Origin: JBOHRE01 sp050732635 | GTDB lineage: Bacteria > Gemmatimonadota > Gemmatimonadetes > Longimicrobiales > RSA9 | Direction: 5' to 3' | Assembly: GCA_050732635.1 (NCBI GenBank) | Contig: JBOHRE010000102.1 | Location: forward strand, 1 to 10,860 | DNA: 10,860 nucleotides | Shown: positions 6,197 to 10,860 of the stretch, one piece after another | How positions within the stretch are numbered: position 1 is the stretch's first letter | Layout of the letters: each line of letters begins with the position of its first letter | The notes under the pieces: generated by a model | Databases searched by the model: none | Told to the model about the DNA's origin: nothing | Seen by the model: only the letters and a program-made list of their open reading frames with translations | Translations under genes and position numbers: made by a program

Positions 6197-6621
6197 CAAG
6201 GTCCGTGCTCCGCCAACGCGTTCCGGACGTGGCGCGGTAGTCTTCTGACCGAGCCGTCGGCAGCCGTCGCGATCAGGGTCGTGTGCGCACTGGCCAGGTG
6301 GACGCTGGGCGCCGGCGCTTCGCGCACCATCTCGTAGCGGAAGGTGATGCCCCGCGAACGCACACGCTCGATCTGCGTGTCGATCCGGATCAGATCGTCG
6401 TAGCTGGCCGCGGCGTGATAGCGTATCGCGGCGTCGACCACGGCCAGACGAACGCCTGCTTCCTCGAGCGCCCGATACGGGGTACCCGCCGCACGAATCA
6501 GATCCGTGCGAGCGACCTCGCACCAGACGAGATAATGGGCGTGATAGGCCACCCCCATCTGGTCGGTCTCGGCATACCGCACGCGCACGTGCGTGGTGTG
6601 GTGCATCGCAGCGATCGGCAT
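6196..6621 (-). CDS. Acyl-CoA thioesterase, YbgC/4HBT hot-dog family
   Basis: This 141-residue single hot-dog domain protein has the family length. The motif RVRYAETDQMGVAYHAHYLV (13-32) contains the conserved Asp20 of the YbgC/FadM type 4-hydroxybenzoyl-CoA thioesterases, followed by 'EVARTDLIR' (35-43), which begins the central helix. These enzymes hydrolyse short- or long-chain acyl-CoA in the cytoplasm; the substrate cannot be told. YbgC often accompanies Tol-Pal genes, but none are here; instead it heads an envelope and housekeeping operon. The ATG at 6619-6621 lies within a 30-nt perfect inverted repeat and no Shine-Dalgarno precedes it; an alternative ATG at 6604-6606 would remove five residues. 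Confidence 0.88.
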   Translation of the reverse strand: MPIAAMHHTTHVRVRYAETDQMGVAYHAHYLVWCEVARTDLIRAAGTPYRALEEAGVRLAVVDAAIRYHAAASYDDLIRIDTQIERVRSRGITFRYEMVREAPAPSVHLASAHTTLIATAADGSVRRLPRHVRNALAEHGP

Positions 6622-6632
6622 CGCTGCGATGC
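6603..6632. repeat. Perfect 13-bp inverted repeat over the thioesterase start and -10 box
   Basis: The arms GCATCGCAGCGAT (6603-6615) and ATCGCTGCGATGC (6620-6632) are exact reverse complements around the 4-nt centre CGGC (6616-6619). The repeat covers both candidate ATGs of the thioesterase and most of the predicted -10 box (6629-6634). It could be an operator for a dimeric repressor, or an RNA hairpin hiding the start codon if transcription begins further upstream. Confidence 0.75.
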
Positions 6633-6658
6633 TATGCGGATTCGGCGCTGTGCGTCAA
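6629..6658 (-). promoter_or_regulatory. Promoter of the eight-gene operon, possibly leaderless
   Basis: On the minus strand TTGACG (6653-6658) is followed after 18 bp by TAGCAT (6629-6634). Transcription should begin 6-8 bases further on, at 6621-6623, which is at or next to the A of the thioesterase ATG (6621). That would explain the missing Shine-Dalgarno. Divergent lpxH begins 85 bases away; I see no equally good plus-strand promoter, only a weak TAGTTT at 6691-6696. Confidence 0.5.
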
Positions 6659-6705
6659 TCCAGGCGGTCGCGCGGCCCGGTGCGCGGCACTAGTTTCCCA
6701 GCTCC

Positions 6706-7452
6706 GTGAACCGCTCCGACTTCCTCGTTTCCGACCTGCACCTCGGCGCCGCGCCGCCGGCCACCGAGGCTGCCTTCCTCCGCTTCGCGGCCTGGCTTCA
6801 GCCTCGTGCCGCCTCGCTCTGGATCGTGGGTGACCTCTTCGACTTCTGGTTCGAGTGGGGTGACCTGGTCCCTGGCATGCATTTTCGCACGCTCGCGGCG
6901 CTCCGCGCACTGGTGGACGCCGGTGTGCCGGTTTCTCTGGTCGGCGGCAATCACGACGCGTGGGGCGGCGCATTCCTGCGGCAGCATGTCGGGGTCGCCG
7001 TGGTCGATGGCCCGCTCCGAGTTCGGCTCGGCGGACGCGAGGCCCTGGTCGCCCATGGCGATGGCGTCGGTCGCGGCGATCTCAAATACCGCACGCTCAA
7101 AGGCGTGATCCGCAGCCGGCCGGCAGTCGCCGCCTTTCGCCTGCTGCATCCGGAGATCGGGCTCGGCCTGGCACGCCGCGTGTCTACGACCGGCGACAAG
7201 CTCGAGACGGATTCGCGCTTGCAGGGACGTGCCGTTCACATTCGGGAATGGGCCCGGGCACAGCTGCTCCAGGAGCCGCGGCTGGGGCTGGTCGTGTGCG
7301 GACATTCGCACCGCGCCGAGGTTCTCGAGGTCCGCAGCGACGGCTATTACGTGAATGCTGGCGACTGGCTCGCACGCTTTCCCTACGTCGAAGCGTCGCC
7401 TGGCGAAGCCCCGCGGCTACATTACTGGGACGGCTCGGCCGCCGATAGATAG
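6706..7452 (+). CDS. lpxH: UDP-2,3-diacylglucosamine diphosphatase (LpxH-type metallophosphoesterase)
   Basis: This 248-residue protein has the complete calcineurin-type metal-binding set: DLH (10-12), GDLFDFW (42-48), GNHD (81-84), HGDG (117-120) and GHSHR (199-203). LpxH cleaves UDP-2,3-diacylglucosamine to lipid X and UMP, the fourth step of lipid A synthesis, as a peripheral enzyme on the cytoplasmic face of the inner membrane. 'GDLFDFWFEW' and the length fit the LpxH/LpxH2 group better than other phosphoesterases, and the nearby LPS-related genes agree. The start is GTG at 6706 with no clear Shine-Dalgarno. It is the only plus-strand gene here, and its last 31 bp overlap the end of convergent murI. 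Confidence 0.88.
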   Translation: MNRSDFLVSDLHLGAAPPATEAAFLRFAAWLQPRAASLWIVGDLFDFWFEWGDLVPGMHFRTLAALRALVDAGVPVSLVGGNHDAWGGAFLRQHVGVAVVDGPLRVRLGGREALVAHGDGVGRGDLKYRTLKGVIRSRPAVAAFRLLHPEIGLGLARRVSTTGDKLETDSRLQGRAVHIREWARAQLLQEPRLGLVVCGHSHRAEVLEVRSDGYYVNAGDWLARFPYVEASPGEAPRLHYWDGSAADR

Positions 7453-8261
7453 CGGTCGATGTCGATCCGCTCGACGTCGCCGATCACATCGCCGACGAAG
7501 CGCCGGCCGACTTCGCGGAACCGCAGCGGCAGGTCGCTGACCATGAACTGGTGTACGGGCTGCTCGCTGCCGGGATTGACCAGGTCGAGCTGCTCGAGTT
7601 CCTGCGCCACCTCCAAGGCCGTCTCCGCAGCCGAGTCGACCAGTCGCACCGCCGGCCCCATGACGTTCGCGAGCAGCTCCTGGAGGACGGGATAATGCGT
7701 GCAGCCGAGGATCAACACATCCACATCGACCTCGCGCAGCGGCGCGAGGTATTCCTCGGCGACGAGGCGGGTCGCCGTGTGGGCGGCCATGCCTTCCTCC
7801 ACCAGCGGCACGAACAGCGGGCAGGGCTGTGCGTACACCCGCGCTGATCGCAGCGCATCGCGAACGGCAAGATCGTACGCACCGGAGCCGATCGTTCCGG
7901 CCGTCCCGATCACGCCGACGCGGCCTCGCACGGTAGCCGCCACCGCCGCTCGAGCACCTGCTCCGATCACGCCGATCACGGGCACGGGCACTTCGCGACG
8001 CAACACGTCCAACGCATGCGCGGTCGCCGTGTTGCAGGCTACGACGATCATCTTGACGCCCCGTGACAGCAGCAGCGCCGCGGCCTCGCGTGAATACCGC
8101 TGCACGGTTTCCGGTGACTTGGGACCGTATGGCACGCGAGCGGTGTCGCCGAAATAGAGCAGAGACTCGCGCGGCAGCCGCGCGGCCAGCTCGCGGAAGA
8201 CCGTGAGTCCGCCGATTCCCGAGTCGAAGATGCCGATCGGCCGGCTCAGCAGCTCGCTCAC
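7422..8261 (-). CDS. murI: Glutamate racemase
   Basis: This 279-residue cofactor-independent racemase makes D-glutamate for peptidoglycan precursors in the cytoplasm. Features are IGIFDSGIGGLTV (9-21), YFGDTARVPYG (36-46), the first catalytic cysteine in VVACNTATA (73-81; Cys76) and the second in ILGCTHYPVL (184-193; Cys187). The GTG start (8259-8261) overlaps the stop of the preceding DUF5683-like gene as GTGA, with GGAAG a few bases upstream. The 3' end overlaps lpxH on the opposite strand by 31 bp, and there is no room for a separate terminator. Confidence 0.96.
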   Translation of the reverse strand: MSELLSRPIGIFDSGIGGLTVFRELAARLPRESLLYFGDTARVPYGPKSPETVQRYSREAAALLLSRGVKMIVVACNTATAHALDVLRREVPVPVIGVIGAGARAAVAATVRGRVGVIGTAGTIGSGAYDLAVRDALRSARVYAQPCPLFVPLVEEGMAAHTATRLVAEEYLAPLREVDVDVLILGCTHYPVLQELLANVMGPAVRLVDSAAETALEVAQELEQLDLVNPGSEQPVHQFMVSDLPLRFREVGRRFVGDVIGDVERIDIDRYLSAAEPSQ

Positions 8262-8863
8262 CAGGACTTCCGCATCGGCAATGCGTAGCGAACCAGTAGC
8301 CCGCGACCCGCGGTCGGTTCGATCAGGACCTCGCCCGGGAAATCCGCCAGCTGCGTCGTGACGTAGGCATCGGCGGCGCTCGCCAGCGTCCAGAAGATCA
8401 CCTGCGCGATCCAGTCCTCACGCTGCCGTTCCCGTGATCCGATCAGGGCCCGCGAAGCTTCGACCAGACTGTCGGCATCGATCGCATCCAGGACCTCGTC
8501 GGAGAACGGCTCGGTCGGGCGTGTCCCGCTTGCAATGGCCAGCGAGTCCAGCACCCGATCGACGCGGCGCCCCTCGATCTCGCGCACCTCTCCGAGCTTG
8601 GCGAGCGTTTTGGACAGCATGAACCAGCTGCCCGACGCCGCGGCGAAGTAAATGCCGCCGCGCACCGTCGAGCCGGTGGCCGCCTGGCCCCAGCCGGGCA
8701 CAGCCAGCGAACGAATCAGGGCGCCGCGAGGGGAAGGCGTACCCTCCGGCGCCTGAAAGCCCGCGGTGTCGGTGAGGGCGACTATGCCCTGCCCGGCCAC
8801 GCCGCAGGGCACGAGCATCAGCACGAGCACACCTGCAGCTGTGACCAGCCGTATGGCTCTCAA
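8258..8863 (-). CDS. DUF5683-like membrane or exported protein
   Basis: A 201-residue protein of unknown function. It begins with a signal-peptide-like segment (about 1-25), then 'SPRGALIRSLAVPGWGQAATG' region (44-64), typical of DUF5683 proteins, where a 'P-GWGQ' motif precedes a hydrophobic stretch (about 68-84). A charged middle region (90-150) follows, and then a second hydrophobic helix (151-172). The start appears to be TTG at 8861-8863, overlapping the lipid-kinase stop as TTGA with GGGAG 9 nt upstream; no better ATG or GTG is available. Its place between a lipid kinase and murI suggests an envelope role, but that is inference. Confidence 0.75.
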   Translation of the reverse strand: MRAIRLVTAAGVLVLMLVPCGVAGQGIVALTDTAGFQAPEGTPSPRGALIRSLAVPGWGQAATGSTVRGGIYFAAASGSWFMLSKTLAKLGEVREIEGRRVDRVLDSLAIASGTRPTEPFSDEVLDAIDADSLVEASRALIGSRERQREDWIAQVIFWTLASAADAYVTTQLADFPGEVLIEPTAGRGLLVRYALPMRKSW

Positions 8864-9792
8864 TACCGCTTACTCCCGTCGGCGACGACCACAGGCAAGG
8901 CGTTTGGGACGATCGCGATCCGCAGACTCTGCGTGTTGCGCGGCTCGCGCAACTCGCCGTCGAGCTGAAACACGAGGTCGGAGCCGTCGCCCGAGACGAC
9001 CTCGACTGCGTCGGCGCGCGTGATCGTTACACCGGGCACGCCGCCATGAGTTCCGCGCAAGGCGCGCGGCAGTGTGCGGACCACGCCGATCCAGCCCAGC
9101 TCGCGCACGACGCACACATCCAGTTTGCCATCGTCCGGGCGCGCGGCGGGACACATACGAAAGCCACCGCCGATACAGTATCCGTTCGTTACGGCGACCA
9201 TCATGATGCGCGTACGCTCCAGCGCGCCATCGATGCGAAGCTCGAGCTCGATCGGTCGGTAGCGCGTCAGCGCACGTACTGCGCCGATCAGATACCCGGT
9301 CACGCCACGGAACCGCGGCAGCCGCTCGATCTGGCGCACGACCTCGACATCCACACCGAGCCCCATGCCGTTGACGAAGTACTCCCGGTCTTCGCGCCAC
9401 TCGACGATACCGGCATCCAGCCAGCGCACGCTCGAGGCACGCAGCATGTCTGCGACCGCATGCGGATCGCGGGTGGCGCCGATCAGCTTCGCGAAGTCGT
9501 TCCCCGTCCCGATCGGCAGCACAGCCAGCGGCGGCGGAGGGCGGCCGTGCTCGTACGCTCCGAGCAGCAGGCCATTCGCGACCTCGTGCACCGTGCCGTC
9601 GCCGCCAGCGGCGACCACGGTGCGCGGCCGCTCCCGCACGGCCTCGCGGGCCAACAGCAAGGCATGGCCGCGCTCGCGCGTCTCGCTCAACACACACGAG
9701 TCGCCCCGGCGACGCAGATGCTCGACGAGAGAGGCCGCTACGTTGCGCGCGCGGCCGCCTCCCGCCGTCGGGTTCACAATGATCCGTATCAT
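8860..9792 (-). CDS. Diacylglycerol kinase-family lipid kinase (DgkB/YegS/BmrU-like)
   Basis: This 310-residue, two-domain lipid kinase has the typical family length. The N-terminal nucleotide-binding domain shows NPTAGGGRA (7-15), AGGDGTVHEVANG (62-74) and LPIGTGNDFAK (92-102), the diagnostic DAGK catalytic signatures. The C-terminal beta-rich domain contains 'NGMGLGVDVEVV' and 'PDDGKLDVCVV', also typical. It phosphorylates diacylglycerol or a related lipid using ATP at the inner membrane; the exact lipid cannot be read from sequence. The ATG at 9790-9792 is only 14 nt from the end of tRNA-Sec and has no clear Shine-Dalgarno. The stop overlaps the TTG start of the next gene. Confidence 0.92.
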   Translation of the reverse strand: MIRIIVNPTAGGGRARNVAASLVEHLRRRGDSCVLSETRERGHALLLAREAVRERPRTVVAAGGDGTVHEVANGLLLGAYEHGRPPPPLAVLPIGTGNDFAKLIGATRDPHAVADMLRASSVRWLDAGIVEWREDREYFVNGMGLGVDVEVVRQIERLPRFRGVTGYLIGAVRALTRYRPIELELRIDGALERTRIMMVAVTNGYCIGGGFRMCPAARPDDGKLDVCVVRELGWIGVVRTLPRALRGTHGGVPGVTITRADAVEVVSGDGSDLVFQLDGELREPRNTQSLRIAIVPNALPVVVADGSKRY

Positions 9793-9806
9793 GGCCGGGA
9801 ACGACC

Positions 9807-9903
9807 TGGCGGGGACGTGTGGGAATCGAACCCACCGGCCCGGGGATTAGCCGGGTCAGCCAGTTTTGAAGACTGGTCGAGCCACCAGGCCCGATCCGCC
9901 CCC
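9807..9903 (-). tRNA. selC: tRNA-Sec (anticodon TCA)
   Basis: The reverse complement folds as a selenocysteine tRNA. It has a 6-bp D stem CGGGCC/GGCTCG with a TGGT loop, anticodon arm CCAGT-CTTCAAA-ACTGG with anticodon TCA, a long variable arm containing CCCGG/CCGGG, T arm GTGGG-TTCGATT-CCCAC, and discriminator G followed by an encoded CCA. The acceptor pairs GGGGGCGG with ACGTCCCC: seven pairs including one G-T wobble, with G-A at the eighth position. The 97-nt length and long D stem rule out an ordinary opal suppressor. It sits between mltD-like and the lipid kinase, all in the same direction. No selA, selB or selD is in the window. Confidence 0.92.
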
Positions 9904-9940
9904 GGCGTAGGGTCGCGCTCGATCTTACCGTCGAGGTGTG

Positions 9941-10860
9941 TCAGTCCGCGAGCGACGCCGTAGGCGGTCCGGACTGGAATTGGGCCGCGACCCGCGTCTC
10001 CGTACCGAGCGGCACGCGCACGTTCCAGTCGCGATCGGGCGGCGTCATACCCCGCACCAGGTGGGGATTGAGCTCCGTGACCTGATCGGCCGGGACGCCG
10101 GCGGCATGGGCGATGTCGTCCAACTTCGTGCCAGCAGGCACTCGTACTTCGCGAAAGTCGAGCGGTTGCTGGAGCCGAACTTCATCGAACCCGTACTTCG
10201 CCGGTTCCTTGGCGATGTGCCCCATGGCGAGCATCACCGGCACATAATCGCGTGTTTCACGCGGCAGCAGGTCCATGATTTGCCAGAACAGGTTCTCGTC
10301 CCCTCGCGCGCCGCCGAGCTGCTCGCGCAGAATGCGGTCGACCCGGTTCTCGCCGGTGTTGTAGCCGGCTGCGGCAAGGTACCAGCTGCCGCCGAACCGC
10401 TCGTTCAACTCCTTGAGATACGTCAGCGCGGCGCGCGTGGCCTTCACCGGGTCACGCCGCTCGTCCACGTAATCGGAAACCTCCAGTCCGTAGCGCTGAC
10501 CGGTTGGTGCGATGAACTGCCAGATGCCCGCGGCGTGCGCCTTCGAGTATGCATTCGGGTCCAGACCACTTTCGATCATCGCCAGGTACAGCAGATCCTC
10601 AGGCATGCCGGCTTTCCGCAGCTCTTCTCGGATCAGTGGTCCATAGCGCCCGGTTCGCTCCAACCACAGCTGCGTCTTGTCGCGGTTTTTCCCCATCAGG
10701 AACTCGATGAAGAAATCCACCTGGTCGTTGCGTGTGACAGGCATGTCCCACGACGGCTCGGCCGCGTCCGCTTCGACTCCCACGCCCGTGTTGTCAGGCT
10801 GCTCGGCGCCTGGGACCGGCGTTGCCGGCTGAGTCGCCGTGCCCGCCATCGCCGCCGCGC
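9941..10860 (-). CDS. MltD-like membrane-bound lytic transglycosylase (5' end outside window)
   Basis: At least 302 residues are visible from the in-frame ATG at 10847-10849, but the frame stays open to the window edge with Ala codons before that ATG, so the real start and signal peptide probably lie outside. The SLT (GH23) domain runs from about 60 to 205: LLYLAMIESGLDPNAYS (86-102) holds the catalytic Glu93, followed by AAGIWQFIAPTGQRYGL (106-122) and AAGYNTGENRV (160-170). The C-terminal part (about 228-285) resembles one degenerate LysM domain, which would bind glycan. Such enzymes cleave peptidoglycan in the periplasm, giving 1,6-anhydromuropeptides. tRNA-Sec follows after 37 nt. Confidence 0.9.
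   Translation of the reverse strand, partial: AAAMAGTATQPATPVPGAEQPDNTGVGVEADAAEPSWDMPVTRNDQVDFFIEFLMGKNRDKTQLWLERTGRYGPLIREELRKAGMPEDLLYLAMIESGLDPNAYSKAHAAGIWQFIAPTGQRYGLEVSDYVDERRDPVKATRAALTYLKELNERFGGSWYLAAAGYNTGENRVDRILREQLGGARGDENLFWQIMDLLPRETRDYVPVMLAMGHIAKEPAKYGFDEVRLQQPLDFREVRVPAGTKLDDIAHAAGVPADQVTELNPHLVRGMTPPDRDWNVRVPLGTETRVAAQFQSGPPTASLAD

Noticed and set aside
6197..6523. Upstream extension of the LolB-like frame
   Set aside because: It lies entirely inside the thioesterase gene; the signal peptide and lipobox occur after the ATG at 6196.
6655..7311. 218-codon minus-strand frame opposite lpxH
   Set aside because: It is antisense to lpxH, which has a full set of metallophosphoesterase motifs.
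856..9792. In-frame TGA read as selenocysteine in a local gene
   Set aside because: Every TGA examined is a normal stop overlapping the next start, and no protein here belongs to a known selenoprotein family.
9807..9903. selC as an attachment site for an integrated island
   Set aside because: selC is a known integration site in some bacteria, but there is no integrase, no repeated tRNA end and only housekeeping genes on both sides.
9046..9963. 305-codon plus-strand open frame
   Set aside because: It runs antisense through the lipid kinase and straight through tRNA-Sec, so it cannot be a normal gene.

Overview
This window is a compact, GC-rich piece of a diderm (LPS-bearing) bacterial chromosome. 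Evidence for an LPS outer membrane comes from a heptose-activating enzyme (rfaE2), a lipid A hydrolase (lpxH), an LptE-like lipoprotein and a second OM-type lipoprotein. A tRNA-Sec gene shows that the organism probably makes selenoproteins. The combination (DUF5683-type protein, stand-alone RfaE2, LptE-like lipoprotein, high GC) would fit Gemmatimonadota or a relative; that assignment is a low-confidence guess. I see no mobile element, phage gene, CRISPR array or defence system: this is mostly ordinary housekeeping DNA, and its interest lies in gene architecture and regulation.

Layout from left to right. (1) 1-70: the first 23 codons of a leftward gene running off the window, with a strong Shine-Dalgarno, a long leader, a perfect hairpin and one or two sigma70-like promoters. 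(2) 255-729: a leftward tRNA array, transcribed in the order Pro(TGG), Arg(TCT), His(GTG), Lys(CTT), with a good promoter just before tRNA-Pro. (3) 856-6621: an eight-gene leftward operon, transcribed as thioesterase, LolB/DUF4292-like lipoprotein, LptE-like lipoprotein, CPA2 cation/proton antiporter, hemC, rfaE2, rph, rdgB. Every junction overlaps. (4) 6622-6705: a short divergent control region with a 30-nt perfect inverted repeat over the -10 box and start codon of the thioesterase operon. (5) 6706-7452: lpxH on the plus strand. It converges on, and overlaps by 31 bp, (6) a leftward group comprising mltD-like lytic transglycosylase (cut by the window edge), tRNA-Sec, a diacylglycerol/lipid kinase, a DUF5683-like protein and murI.

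Most genes serve the envelope: lipid A and heptose synthesis (lpxH, rfaE2), transport of LPS or lipoproteins (LptE-like, LolB-like), peptidoglycan precursor supply and turnover (murI, mltD-like) and lipid phosphorylation (DAG-kinase-like). The rest are general housekeeping: haem (hemC), tRNA maturation (rph), nucleotide-pool cleaning (rdgB) and ion homeostasis (antiporter). Starts are often GTG or TTG and sit inside the stop codon of the preceding gene, which suggests heavy use of translational coupling.
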